Shown here: positions 42,231 to 51,434 of the stretch, piece after piece
Numbering within the stretch: the first letter of the stretch is position 1
Layout of the letters: each line of letters opens with the position of its first letter
NCBI GenBank assembly: GCA_029167045.1
Contig: JARFPK010000013.1
Coordinates: 1 to 54,539 of the forward strand
Direction of reading: 5' to 3'
DNA: 54,539 nucleotides
Origin: Candidatus Methanocrinis natronophilus
GTDB taxonomy: Archaea > Halobacteriota > Methanosarcinia > Methanotrichales > Methanotrichaceae
Made by a program: the position numbers and the translations under genes
Notes under the pieces: model-generated
The model's database searches: none
What the model was told of the DNA's origin: nothing
The model's input: only the letters and a program-made list of their open reading frames with translations

Positions 42231-43448
42231 CTAAAGCCTTCCGCAGACCTCCGCCACCTTCCTGCCTGCGAGGAAGACGGCGGCGTACTGGGGGACGACC
42301 GCCGGCCCCTCGTCGAGGTCGAAGCTCTCGCCTCCCATCTCGATGGAGTACGGGGCGCGGAGGGAGACCTCGACGGGGCGGTCGCCGAAGACGACGGCAT
42401 CGCGGAGGGGGTCGAAGGCGTCGAGCCCCGAGATGGTCAGGGGGGTCACCCGCAGCCCCGTCCCCCCGTGGAGGCTGAGGGGGTACCTTATCAGCCTTTT
42501 GACGTCTGTCGTCACCGGCTCGTCGGTCTCGCCGCTCTCGAGGTCCCGGGAGAAGCCGAGATGGACCCCCACCTCGTCGAGGTACCCCTCGATCAGGGGC
42601 CTCCAGACCGTGGAGCTTCCCCGGAAGAGGTCGAGGCTATCGCCATTTTTTATCCTCTCTATTATATCATCCCTCATGAGGCTCTGGCGAAATCTCGATG
42701 CGTTCTTCTTTCCCACCCCGTCTACGGAGGAGAGGATCTTCACCGCCTCCTCCTCCTCGAAGCTCCTGATCTGCTCGACGAAGGTGATCATCGACCTGTT
42801 GACCCTCTTGCCCCATCCCGGCGATCCCGCCGGAGCGCACCGGATGACCTCCGCGGTCTCGACGCCGTACTCCCCCTCGGCCTTCGTCGCCGATATGAAC
42901 CGACCCACCTCAAGCCCCCTCCCCGTGAGGTAGTCGACGACCTCCCGCCGCTCGCCGCTTCCAAGGTCGAAGACCCGGGGGTCCCTCACGTGGATGTGGT
43001 AGCCCCTCCCCCCGGAGAAGACGACCTGGATGGACTGGGCGGTAAAGCCGAAGTCGTCGGTGAGAAAGTCCAGGAGCTTGAAGGTCTCGGCCTTGACGAA
43101 CTCGAGCATCTCGGGATAGGACGACGGCGCATTCCGCAGGTGGTCGGCGTCGAGGTCGAAGATGAGGTCTGCTCCGAGCCACCCTTTCTCCTTCATGGTG
43201 GGGGCGGCCGGCCTCTCGTAGACGGCGGCGGAGTGGTAGACGTGGGCAGGGACCGATGTTCGGATGTAGTCGACGAGCTGCGACCTCCTCGGGAAGGACT
43301 TGTGCCTCCGCATAACGAACTTGGGCATGTCGTCGAAGAGGATGAAGCCCCACTCCCGCCCTTCCATCGAGGGAGGCTCCTCCAGGGAGACCTCCAGGTA
43401 GTACTCCCGAAACCTCGCCCAGAGGAACTTCACCGTCTCGGGGTTCAT
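42231..43448 (-). CDS. priS: DNA primase small catalytic subunit
   Basis: The 405-residue primase carries the catalytic DxD in ADLIFDLDADH, preceded by HSAAVYERP, with the SGGRGYHIHV motif and the downstream RVTPLTISGLDAFDPL region. PriS makes RNA or DNA primers with PriL (32207). It lies directly upstream of gins51. It contains an insert (about residues 250-330) between the catalytic blocks, as in other methanogen PriS. Confidence 0.94.
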   Translation of the reverse strand: MNPETVKFLWARFREYYLEVSLEEPPSMEGREWGFILFDDMPKFVMRRHKSFPRRSQLVDYIRTSVPAHVYHSAAVYERPAAPTMKEKGWLGADLIFDLDADHLRNAPSSYPEMLEFVKAETFKLLDFLTDDFGFTAQSIQVVFSGGRGYHIHVRDPRVFDLGSGERREVVDYLTGRGLEVGRFISATKAEGEYGVETAEVIRCAPAGSPGWGKRVNRSMITFVEQIRSFEEEEAVKILSSVDGVGKKNASRFRQSLMRDDIIERIKNGDSLDLFRGSSTVWRPLIEGYLDEVGVHLGFSRDLESGETDEPVTTDVKRLIRYPLSLHGGTGLRVTPLTISGLDAFDPLRDAVVFGDRPVEVSLRAPYSIEMGGESFDLDEGPAVVPQYAAVFLAGRKVAEVCGRL

Positions 43449-43516
43449 ATCAGATCCACCGTCCCCTTAAGCCGTCCTTCATTCGTCTCTCCCTTCGTAT
43501 CTCCTCTTCGTCTCCT

Positions 43517-44254
43517 CTACCACCTGTAGATTTCGGGGCGCCGGTCCCCGAGGGCCGGGATCTCCCGCCGGGCCCGGTCCCGGTCCGCCAGATCGATCTT
43601 TTCGACGATCCAACCCTCTTCGGCCCCCATCTCGGCGATCGCCCTCCCCCAGGGATCGATGATGGCGGACCTGCCGCAGAATTCGGGGCCGGCGCCGTTG
43701 GAGGAGATATGGTGGATCTGGTTCTCCATCGCCCGGGCCCGGGAGAGGGTCTCCCAGACCACCCCACGAGCAGCCGGGAACTCCCCGATGGTGACGAGGA
43801 GGTCGGCGCCGGAGAGGGCGAGGGACCTGGCCACCTCCGGGAACCGCAGGTCGTAGCATATCGAGAGGCCTATCCTCCCCTTCGAGGTCTCCACCGGCGA
43901 TATGGAGACTCCGCCGTCGAAGTGATCCTTCTCCGTCCCGAAGGGGTGGATCTTATCCTGAAACCCGATCCCCCTTTCATCGAGGCAGAAGCCCCGGTTC
44001 AGCCTTCCATCCACCAGGGACCCCACCACGAGGCAGCCGTGCTCTGCGACGAAGGACCGGAGGGGGTCGAGGGAGGGGTAGGGCTCTCCATCCGAGAGGT
44101 CCTGGCTATAGCAGAAGCCGGTGAGGAAGAGCTCAGGGAAGACGAGGATCTCCGCCCCCTCTCCGGCGGCCCCGGCGGCGAGGGCGAGGGCGCGGCGGAG
44201 GTTCTCTTTTCTGTCGCAGAGGCGGATCTGGGGCTGGATGGTGGCGGCGATCAT
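43517..44254 (-). CDS. Carbon-nitrogen hydrolase (nitrilase superfamily)
   Basis: This 245-residue enzyme holds the catalytic triad Glu41 (VFPELFL), Lys in QDKIHPFG, and Cys in LSICYDLRFPE. Omega-amidase or amidohydrolase activity is typical of such short stand-alone members; the substrate cannot be told. The TATA-like TTTTTTATAG lies just upstream of the start, so the message is probably leaderless. Confidence 0.9.
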   Translation of the reverse strand: MIAATIQPQIRLCDRKENLRRALALAAGAAGEGAEILVFPELFLTGFCYSQDLSDGEPYPSLDPLRSFVAEHGCLVVGSLVDGRLNRGFCLDERGIGFQDKIHPFGTEKDHFDGGVSISPVETSKGRIGLSICYDLRFPEVARSLALSGADLLVTIGEFPAARGVVWETLSRARAMENQIHHISSNGAGPEFCGRSAIIDPWGRAIAEMGAEEGWIVEKIDLADRDRARREIPALGDRRPEIYRW

Positions 44255-44437
44255 CGTCTATAAAAAAGAGGGCGAAGTATATTAAGATGATTCGAGAAGA
44301 TCCGTCCCCCCACCCCGGTCCAGTCCCTATCCCCTCCCCCCCCTCTCTACCCTAATACTCTCCACCCCCTCTCGTGGCCGCGCCACCGCCCCCCATCCCC
44401 CTGAAGAAGAGAGAAATACCTGGGACCTCTAACTCTG

Positions 44438-44638
44438 ATGGGTGGAAGCTTGAGCGAGAAGGTCGAGGAGGAGATAAAGGAAGTCGATGCCGGCGAGGAG
44501 CTACGGGTCTGCGCCGCCTGCGGTTACGAGAGGGGGTTTCACGCCTCCCTCCTTCGCGACGGTGCCGACTACAGGATAGTTCTGATCTGCCCGAACTGCG
44601 GGGCGAGGTATGACGTGGGATGGCGGGGGAAGGTTTAG
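44438..44638 (+). CDS. Small zinc-ribbon protein
   Basis: The 66-residue protein has two Cys pairs (VCAACGYERG and ICPNCGARYD) typical of a zinc ribbon, preceded by an acidic helix. I do not recognise a family function; RNA or DNA contact is common for such proteins. The start may be ATG 44438 or TTG 44450 (GGTGGA four bases before it). Confidence 0.65.
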   Translation: MGGSLSEKVEEEIKEVDAGEELRVCAACGYERGFHASLLRDGADYRIVLICPNCGARYDVGWRGKV

Positions 44639-44759
44639 TTTATTAGAAGGAGAATAAGCCTATTTCGAAGTTTCAAGTTTTATTTATAATCAGTTCACAC
44701 TTTTAACCGCAAAATTCATATAAAATGAGCCCCATCTATCCCTCCAGAGGTGATAACTC

Positions 44760-44951
44760 GTGCCAGATAAAGCAACTCCGAGAAGGAAGAAGATGGTGAT
44801 ATCCGACGCCGCCGTTCCCTTCGTCGCCCGGGGCGGCCGGGTATTCGGCCAACAGATCGTCTCCGCCGACCGGGACATATCCGACGGCGAGGAGGTCCTG
44901 GTGGTGGACAGAAACGACCGGGTGATAACGACGGCCCAGGCCGTCCTCTGA
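44760..44951 (+). CDS. Minimal PUA-domain protein
   Basis: This 63-residue protein is almost only a PUA-like fold: RGGRVFGQQIVSADRDISDGEEVLVVD and RNDRVITTAQAVL match the C-terminal strands of PUA domains in tRNA and rRNA modification enzymes. The start is a GTG at 44760 with GAGGTGA just upstream. A TATTTATAA box (about 44681-44689) lies upstream with a leader of about 50 bases. A free-standing PUA domain this short is unusual; it may bind RNA or act with a partner. Confidence 0.7.
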   Translation: MPDKATPRRKKMVISDAAVPFVARGGRVFGQQIVSADRDISDGEEVLVVDRNDRVITTAQAVL

Positions 44952-45086
44952 AGGGCTCCCCTGTCACCACCCCATTTTTTGCCGGCTTCATGCGGCGGAT
45001 CGAAAGGGATATTTCCGGCCGCGCCGACGGTTCTTCCGTATTCGAGCCGATCCGTCTCCTTCGGCCGATATCGAGAGGCTTCTCCC

Positions 45087-45806
45087 ATGGAATCCCCTTT
45101 CAACCTCATCCTCCTCCGCCACGGCCAGTCCGTCTATAACCAAGAGCAGAGGTTCACCGGCTGGGCCGACGTCCCCCTCTCCCCCGAGGGGGAGGCGGAG
45201 GCTTCCCGGGCCGGCCGGCTCCTCCTCGCCGAGGGGCTGGAGTTCGATATCGCCTTTACGTCGCTCCTCAAGAGGGCGATCAGGACCCTCGAGATCGTCT
45301 GCGAGGAGATGGACCTCGAATGGGTCCCTGTCGTCAAGGCGGTGGAGCTGAACGAGCGCCACTACGGGGCGCTTCAGGGCCGGACCAGAGAAGAGGTGGC
45401 GGCAGAGGTGGGAGAGGATCAGGTCCGCATCTGGCGTCGCGGTTATTTGGAGAGGCCGCCGTCCCTGGATTACGACGATCCCCGCCACCCCCGCTTCGAC
45501 GAGCGCTACCGCTTCTTGGCGCCTGATAGGCTTCCATCCGCCGAGTCCCTCGCCGACGTCAGCGACCGGGTCGTCCCCTTCTGGGAGGATGAGATCGGGC
45601 CCGAGATCAGATCAGGCCGCAGGGTCCTCGTCGTCTCCCACGGAAACACCCTCCGCGCCCTGGTCAAGCATCTGGAGGGGATCAGCGACGACGGGATCGA
45701 CGCCGTCGAGATCCCGACGGGGGTCCCCCTCGTCTACCACCTCGGCCCGGATCTGCGGCCGCGATCCCGGCGGATCCTCTCTGGCGAAGGGACGGGACGG
45801 ATCTGA
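45087..45806 (+). CDS. gpmA: 2,3-bisphosphoglycerate-dependent phosphoglycerate mutase
   Basis: The 239-residue enzyme begins with LILLRHGQSVYNQEQRFTGW (RHG catalytic motif), then VPLSPEGEAEASRAG, ELNERHYGALQG, ERPPSLDYDDPRHP and VVSHGNTLRALVKHL. It interconverts 3- and 2-phosphoglycerate; the acquired bacterial-type dPGM occurs in some methanogens. ATG 45087 fits the family start; the frame opens to 44979. Confidence 0.93.
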   Translation: MESPFNLILLRHGQSVYNQEQRFTGWADVPLSPEGEAEASRAGRLLLAEGLEFDIAFTSLLKRAIRTLEIVCEEMDLEWVPVVKAVELNERHYGALQGRTREEVAAEVGEDQVRIWRRGYLERPPSLDYDDPRHPRFDERYRFLAPDRLPSAESLADVSDRVVPFWEDEIGPEIRSGRRVLVVSHGNTLRALVKHLEGISDDGIDAVEIPTGVPLVYHLGPDLRPRSRRILSGEGTGRI

Positions 45807-45830
45807 TCCGGGCGGCCCGGCGGGGCGAGA

Positions 45831-46337
45831 TCAGAGGTTCTCATTCTGGTAGGCCCCCTCGTACCCCTTATCCGAGATGGCGGATAGGCGGTAGAAGGCG
45901 AGCTGGATCAGCCGGGCGTTCCTCTTGACCCGCAGGCCCGCCGGGTTGAAGACGACGAGGAGGGACTGGCTGCGCCCCCGATACCCCGGATCCCAGAGGG
46001 CGGTCTCGACCGTCGCACCGCTTCGCAGGAGGCTCGACCGGGGCCTCGCCAGGGCGGCGATATCCTTCGGTATCGAGACCGCCTCGTTGAAGGTGATGAG
46101 GTAGCACCCCGGCTCGAGGCTCGCCCAGCCAGCGGCGTCGAAGTCGTTCTTTTCGGTCTTTGAGACCTCTCGCTCCCGGTTGTCGAAGTCCACCGCCCCG
46201 GCCGTTTCGAACCGTTCGATCGACCGCAGGGTGAGATCGACGCCGCAGATCTGTACCTGGACCTGCGGGTCTACCATATCCACGACGCCGCCTCGCTCCA
46301 GAAGCCCTCGAAGCTCTATTCCCGCAATTATAGCCAT
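45831..46337 (-). CDS. dut: dUTPase of the dCTP deaminase/dUTPase family
   Basis: The 168-residue protein has VQICGVDLTLRSIERFE (normally QPNGIDL), ARPRSSLLRSGATVETALWDPGYRGRSQSLLVVFN, and a short C-terminal tail. ATVETALWDPGYRGR with GYRG favours dUTP diphosphatase over dCTP deaminase. It prevents uracil incorporation in DNA and makes dUMP. GAGGGG lies upstream of the ATG. Confidence 0.85.
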   Translation of the reverse strand: MAIIAGIELRGLLERGGVVDMVDPQVQVQICGVDLTLRSIERFETAGAVDFDNREREVSKTEKNDFDAAGWASLEPGCYLITFNEAVSIPKDIAALARPRSSLLRSGATVETALWDPGYRGRSQSLLVVFNPAGLRVKRNARLIQLAFYRLSAISDKGYEGAYQNENL

Positions 46338-46476
46338 ATCGTAACCCCTCCATCAGCTCTCTATCGACTCTCTATCTCAAGGGAGGCCTTCCTCAATGAA
46401 GATCCCCCTTTCGGTAGATGCCTATGGAAGGCTCTCTGGAAGAGTATATTAACGCCACCGACAAAACAGGTCCAGG

Positions 46477-47280
46477 GTGTTGAAGTTGTTCGAATGGCTC
46501 GCGATCCCCATCACTCTCGCCCTCCTCCTCCTCGCCCTCGCCGCCCCCCTCATCGTCGTCTACCTCTTCCTGAGGCTGACGGCGGAGGCCTTCTACCAGG
46601 TCGGCTTCAGCTACTGGCACGCCCTTCTGATGGTCTTCGGAAGCTTTGTAGGAAGCTCCGTCAACATCCCCCTCCACGCCGGGATCATCACCTCTTACCC
46701 CCCCATATTCATCGAGGCCGCGGGGCTCCTGTCGCCGCCCTTCGACCTCTCCTTCCCCGCACCCTTCCATCCGATCGTCCTGGTGGTGAACCTCGGCGGC
46801 TGCATAATACCGATCGTCGTCTCCCTGGCGATCCTCGTCAGGTGCGGAGTATCGACGAAGAGGGCGATCCTGGGGACGCTCATCGTCGCAGCGATCACTT
46901 ATCGGATGGCGATGCCGGTGGCAAACCTGGGGATCCTCCTACCCGTCTACGTCGCCCCGACCCTGGCCGCCTTCTGCGGCCTCCTCCTGGCGAGAAGGCT
47001 CCAGGCCGCGCCGGCCTTAGCCTACATCAGCGGGACGATGGGGACGCTCCTGGGGGCGGATATCTTCAACCTCCTCACCCCCGGAGTCCTGGCGGAGCTC
47101 GCCCCCCCGGCTACGTCTGCGGAGATGGCGGGAAGGCCCCTGGTCCTCTCCATAGGCGGTGCCGGGGTCTTCGACGGGATCTTCCTCACCGGGATCATCG
47201 CCGTCCTCCTGGCGTCCTTCGTCGTCCACTACTTCCACAGGTCGGGGAAGATCGGCTCAAAGAGCTGCATCGTCCGGTGA
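46477..47280 (+). CDS. DUF1614 multi-pass membrane protein
   Basis: This 267-residue protein with about eight membrane segments starts after GTG 46477 and contains LMVFGSFVGSSVNIPL, VNLGGCIIPIVVSLAIL and YISGTMGTLLGADIFNLLTP, the DUF1614 pattern. Its function is unknown; transport or peptidase-like roles have been proposed for related folds. It has only a weak ribosome-binding site. Confidence 0.78.
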   Translation: MLKLFEWLAIPITLALLLLALAAPLIVVYLFLRLTAEAFYQVGFSYWHALLMVFGSFVGSSVNIPLHAGIITSYPPIFIEAAGLLSPPFDLSFPAPFHPIVLVVNLGGCIIPIVVSLAILVRCGVSTKRAILGTLIVAAITYRMAMPVANLGILLPVYVAPTLAAFCGLLLARRLQAAPALAYISGTMGTLLGADIFNLLTPGVLAELAPPATSAEMAGRPLVLSIGGAGVFDGIFLTGIIAVLLASFVVHYFHRSGKIGSKSCIVR

Positions 47281-47434
47281 CATTAGCCGCTGACAGGCTC
47301 GGCGGATGATCTGGTGACTAGCCTGCCGATCAGGAGAGCGGCTCCGCTTCAATATGGCATCTATGGAGAGCCGGATCCCGCCCCTGGGACCGCCCCCCAT
47401 CCCACGAGGGCCGCCGACCTCCTGACCATTGACC

Positions 47435-47689
47435 TCAGAACCCGAGTCCTAAGAGGTTCAGTATGATGACGGCGATCGCCCCCGGCGCCCCCAGGACGGC
47501 GCAGACGAGGAGGACCGGCGGGCTGTAGGGTATGGCCAGCCCCGCGAAGGCGTTGGCGAGGTATAGGATGACCAGGCCGAAGAGGGCGTTGACGGCCAGA
47601 TACTTCACCGACCTCATGACGAGACTGATGGCGCCAGCGATGGCGACCAGCAGAAGCAATCCCAGGATCAATATCTCTGCCTGTACCAT
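47435..47689 (-). CDS. BofA-family small membrane protein
   Basis: The 84-residue protein has two or three membrane segments (LILGLLLLVAIAGAISLVM, YLAVNALFGLVILYLANAFAG) and PGAIAVIILNLLGLGF, matching the BofA/pro-sigmaK inhibitor family found also in methanogens. GGTGAT is upstream of the ATG. Confidence 0.72.
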   Translation of the reverse strand: MVQAEILILGLLLLVAIAGAISLVMRSVKYLAVNALFGLVILYLANAFAGLAIPYSPPVLLVCAVLGAPGAIAVIILNLLGLGF

Positions 47690-47713
47690 GGACTATCACC
47701 AGCCGACCTCTCA

Positions 47714-50700
47714 TTATCTCTTTTCGTCTCCTATGGGAAGGATCTCCATCTCGCTCTTGAGCCTGTGGAGCTCCTTGGTGTCAAGGGCCAGGGGGTCGAT
47801 GTGGATGATCAATATCCCCTTCTTCAGGGAGACCTCGTCCCTCTGGGACTGGATGAACCGGAGGACCGACTCGTAGTTGCTCTGAGTTATTAGGTAGCCG
47901 AGGCCCTCCAGGAGGACGAGGGGCTCTTCAGATCGGGAGAGGAAATCTGAGATCATGCTGGAGAGCCTCGGGAAGTTGGTGGGATCGACCTGCCTGTAAT
48001 GGGGCTTCGCCCCCGACGCCTGGGTGAGCCATATCACCCCCTCGGGGGAGAGGCCGTACCGCTCCATCAGCTTCTCAGGATGGTACCTGCTTATGCAGAG
48101 CCCCTCCACCCCCCGGTCGACGAGGTCGCTGTAGACCCCGAGGCTCTTGGCCGGCTTATCCTCCTCGATGACGTAGGTCGTCCCCGGGACGAGGCGGAGT
48201 TCGATGGGGTTGAGGCTGTACTTGGCCATGAGAGGTTTGGCGGCGGAAGCGAGGTCAAAGGTGGGATCGGACCGCTGGACCGCCTTTGCGAGGAGCCTGA
48301 GGGCAGCGAAGAACTCCCAGCGGCTGAGCCTTGCGGCAGGGTCGATCTTCAGCCCGGACCTGCCAAACTCCGGTCCGATCTCGCCCATCTCCGGGTCGCA
48401 ACCCACCCCCTCAGAAGGCCGCCTCATCCCGGTGAATGCCTTCTCCGTCCCCATCATATCCTCCAGATCCCTCATGACCATCGCCCTCGAAGACGGATCG
48501 AGCCTCCTCATGATGGAGTCGGCGAAGACCTTGAAGAGATAGGCCGATATGGGCCCCAGAAGGAAGATCAGCTCCTCCGCCTCGTTGATCTCGGCGGCGA
48601 CCCTTCTGTTGACGAACTCGGGCCTCGCCAGGAGGACGAGCCTCGTCCTCCCCTTCTCCGAGAGGCTGTCGAGGGCGTGGACGAAGTCGAGGACCTCCGA
48701 CTCGGGGACCGAGGAGGCGTTCTCTTCGATCAGCTCTTCAATGCAGTCCAGGAGGATGATGCTGTTCTTGCTGCTCTCGACGAAGGACTTGATGGTGACG
48801 AAGAGGAGGGGGAGGTTGTTTTTGGGTATGTATCTCTCACCGCGCCCCTTCTCACCGCTGAGCCTGATGATGGGGGTCTCTGTGAAATGCCACCGGGATC
48901 TGATCTCGTCGGGGTCTGAAGTGGTTATGCAGAGCCCCTCGATCCCATGAGTAATCTGATCTGTGAATACCTCGTAGGCCATCTCGGGGATGATGTAGGC
49001 CTTTCCCGGATCGAGGGTGTATATCGCCCTCGTCTCCTTCATCACCTCGACGGCCGGCTTCACCGCCACCTCCTCTTCGACGATCATCCTCGTAGCCGAG
49101 GGTCCGAGGGATCCCGTGAGGGTCTTTTCGAGCCTGTCCCTCAGCTCGAAGAGATCCCTCGCATCGATACCCTCCCGGGTCGTCTTCAGGTCCGCGAGGT
49201 TCATCTCGACGATGGACTTCGCCCTATCGGCTCCGATGTACCTGGCCACCGTCCCCTCCAGCTCGTCGACGGTCCCGACCCTTATCACCATTCCGTCCCC
49301 CAGGGGGATGACGGGGGCGGGCTCGGCCCGCGGGAAGGTCCTGTAGACGTCCACAAAACCCTCCGCTATGGTCTTCTCCTCCTCGCTCGGCTCGTGGATC
49401 AGGGAGAAGAAGACGTAAAGCGTGAAGTTGATGAGGATCGACCAGAAGAAGGCGTGGGTCCAGAGGTCTAGCTCCAGGCCGAAGAGGGCTGTAGGCCGGA
49501 GGAGGGCGATCCCGAAGGGGCCGGTGGCCATCAACCCTTCTGAGACCCATCCGGCGTCTGCGAGGGTCGGAAGGAGGGCGGTGTAGGCCCAGATGAGAAA
49601 TCCGGCAACTAGCCCCGCGATCGCCCCCTGTCTGGACCCTTTCTTCCAGTAGAGCCCCCCCAGGGCCGCCGGGGCTAGCTGGCATACGGCCAGGAAGGAG
49701 AGGAGGCCTATGTCCACTAGGGCCGGAAAGCCGACCAGGAGGGAGTAGAGGTAGCCGAGGGCGATGACGAGGAGGATGTTCAGCCGCTTGAGGTTTAGGA
49801 TGAGGGAGGGGAGGTTTCTTCCCTTGCCGATCTTTCTTACGATGTAGGGCATCTCCAGGTCGTTTAGGATCATAGTCCCCACCGTCACCGCCGAGACGAG
49901 GACCATGGCTGTGGCCGCCGAAGTCCCTCCTATGAATACCAGAAGAGCCAGCATCTCCTGCCCCTGGGACATGGGGATCGAGACCATCCACATATCCGCT
50001 CTCCCTGGAGCCCCCAGGAGGATTCCGCCCCAGGCGACGGCCGGGACGAAGAGGTTTATGAGCAAGAGGTAGAGGGGGAAGAGCCACATCGCCTTCTTCA
50101 GATGTTCCTCCCTGGAGTTCTCCACCACCATGACGTGAAACATCCTGGGAAGGAAGAGGATCGCCAGGGATGACATCATCATGAGGGTGAACCAGGAGAC
50201 GTAGTTGACCTCCAGAAGATGGGAGTGATCGGGGCTTGAGGCTATGGCGCCGACGATCTCGCCGTAGCCGCCGAAGAGGCCGTAGGTTATGTAGAGGCCG
50301 GCGGCGAGGAAGGCGACGAGCTTGACCACCGACTCGAAGGCGACGACGGCGATGAGCCCCTCATGCCGCTCCAGGGGGTCGAGGTACCTCGCTCCGAAGA
50401 TGATGGCGAAGGCCCCCAGAAGGACGGCGACGAGGAGCCTCCTCGCCCCGAGCCCTTCGTGAAACGGTCCGCTTATTACCGTCATCGACTCGGATATGGC
50501 TATCAGCTGGAGGGCGATATAGGGGGTAATCACCACCAGCATCGCTATAGTGACGAGGGCTCCGATGACGTAGCTCCTCCCGTACCGGAAGCTTATGAAG
50601 TCGCTTATGGTGGCGAGACGGTGCTCTTTGGAGATCGTTATCATCTTTCTCAGGACCGTCCAGGAGAGGAGCATAATCAGGATGGGTCCCAGGTATATCG

Positions 50701-50908
50701 GGAGAAAACCCAGGCCGTCGGTGGCGCTCCTCCCGACGGCCCCGTAGAAGGTCCAGGCGGTGACGTAGACGGAGAAGGATAGGGCGTAGACGTAGGGGTT
50801 TGAGACGATGCTCAACCCAAGATCCCGCTTCCTTTCGGCGTAGTGGGCTACGCCGAAGAGGAGGAGGAGGTACAGCAGCATAGCCCCCAGGGCGAAGGCC
50901 GGATTCAT
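47714..50908 (-). CDS. SLC5-type transporter fused to STAC-like and two DUF835 domains
   Basis: The protein of about 1064 residues has an N-terminal sodium:solute symporter core of about 12-13 helices (1-510; SFSVYVTAWTFYGAVG, FISFRYGRSYVIG, GGTSAATAMVLVSAVTVGTM, LAVCQLAPAALGGLYWKKGS), as in bacterial CbrA-type sensor transporters. A short linker domain (about 530-600, DELEGTVARYIGADRAKSIVE) resembles STAC. There is then no kinase, but two DUF835 domains (about 630-790 and 905-1060) with GIEGLCITTSDPDEI and GVEGLCISRYHPEKL. A transport-coupled signalling role is inferred. It starts by TGATG overlap with the small membrane gene upstream. GTG 50923 is an alternative. Confidence 0.85.
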   Translation of the reverse strand: MNPAFALGAMLLYLLLLFGVAHYAERKRDLGLSIVSNPYVYALSFSVYVTAWTFYGAVGRSATDGLGFLPIYLGPILIMLLSWTVLRKMITISKEHRLATISDFISFRYGRSYVIGALVTIAMLVVITPYIALQLIAISESMTVISGPFHEGLGARRLLVAVLLGAFAIIFGARYLDPLERHEGLIAVVAFESVVKLVAFLAAGLYITYGLFGGYGEIVGAIASSPDHSHLLEVNYVSWFTLMMMSSLAILFLPRMFHVMVVENSREEHLKKAMWLFPLYLLLINLFVPAVAWGGILLGAPGRADMWMVSIPMSQGQEMLALLVFIGGTSAATAMVLVSAVTVGTMILNDLEMPYIVRKIGKGRNLPSLILNLKRLNILLVIALGYLYSLLVGFPALVDIGLLSFLAVCQLAPAALGGLYWKKGSRQGAIAGLVAGFLIWAYTALLPTLADAGWVSEGLMATGPFGIALLRPTALFGLELDLWTHAFFWSILINFTLYVFFSLIHEPSEEEKTIAEGFVDVYRTFPRAEPAPVIPLGDGMVIRVGTVDELEGTVARYIGADRAKSIVEMNLADLKTTREGIDARDLFELRDRLEKTLTGSLGPSATRMIVEEEVAVKPAVEVMKETRAIYTLDPGKAYIIPEMAYEVFTDQITHGIEGLCITTSDPDEIRSRWHFTETPIIRLSGEKGRGERYIPKNNLPLLFVTIKSFVESSKNSIILLDCIEELIEENASSVPESEVLDFVHALDSLSEKGRTRLVLLARPEFVNRRVAAEINEAEELIFLLGPISAYLFKVFADSIMRRLDPSSRAMVMRDLEDMMGTEKAFTGMRRPSEGVGCDPEMGEIGPEFGRSGLKIDPAARLSRWEFFAALRLLAKAVQRSDPTFDLASAAKPLMAKYSLNPIELRLVPGTTYVIEEDKPAKSLGVYSDLVDRGVEGLCISRYHPEKLMERYGLSPEGVIWLTQASGAKPHYRQVDPTNFPRLSSMISDFLSRSEEPLVLLEGLGYLITQSNYESVLRFIQSQRDEVSLKKGILIIHIDPLALDTKELHRLKSEMEILPIGDEKR

Positions 50909-51120
50909 CAAGGGGAGGTCCACCTGTCGAAGAGATAACCTGATAGGATGATCAGAAGCCAGACCACGGTTATGTAGACTGGAGTTGAATAATTACCGAA
51001 GGCTCCGTCTCCCCCCTTGAAGAGGGACAGCATCGGCCAGTTGAGCAGGACGCTGCCGAGGATGAAGAGCAGGATCCAGAGATCTCTCTGCTCCATCAGA
51101 TCTTTCCTTGATATCGTCAT
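50908..51120 (-). CDS. Small membrane partner of the DUF835 transporter
   Basis: This 70-residue protein has two membrane segments (WILLFILGSVLLNWPML and YITVVWLLIILSGYLFD). Similar small proteins precede many sodium:solute symporters as an accessory subunit. It overlaps the transporter start (TGATG), so a complex is likely. I do not claim a family name. Confidence 0.7.
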   Translation of the reverse strand: MTISRKDLMEQRDLWILLFILGSVLLNWPMLSLFKGGDGAFGNYSTPVYITVVWLLIILSGYLFDRWTSP

Positions 51121-51434
51121 GGTAGCTGGAGGCCTTATAGGGACCTTCGCCTCCTTTTGAGATATATCTGACGCGCCTTACGCTCCCGCAGAGAAGGAAG
51201 GGATCGAAGAAGACCCCATCGCAGAGCCTCTCATGAAGGAGGTACTGAGGCGATCTCCCCCCTCCCCCCGGGGCTATCGGCCTCCCGCAGAACGGATCGG
51301 CCTAATATTATCTTAATGAATATCTAATCCTATTTGGCCCTGTTGGACAGGACCTGATCCCCGGCCAGGCCCCCATCCCGGGGGGTTCGGACTCCTTTTA
51401 TATCAGAACCCTATTCTCCCATCGGTGACGTTAT
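51121..51434. other. Divergent promoter region of the transporter pair and aspS
   Basis: No gene is seen. It holds AATATTATC-type AT-rich boxes at about 51302-51312 for the minus-strand genes and a CTTTTATATCAG TATA region at about 51394-51405 for aspS. The middle has C-rich and purine-rich tracts. Confidence 0.55.
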
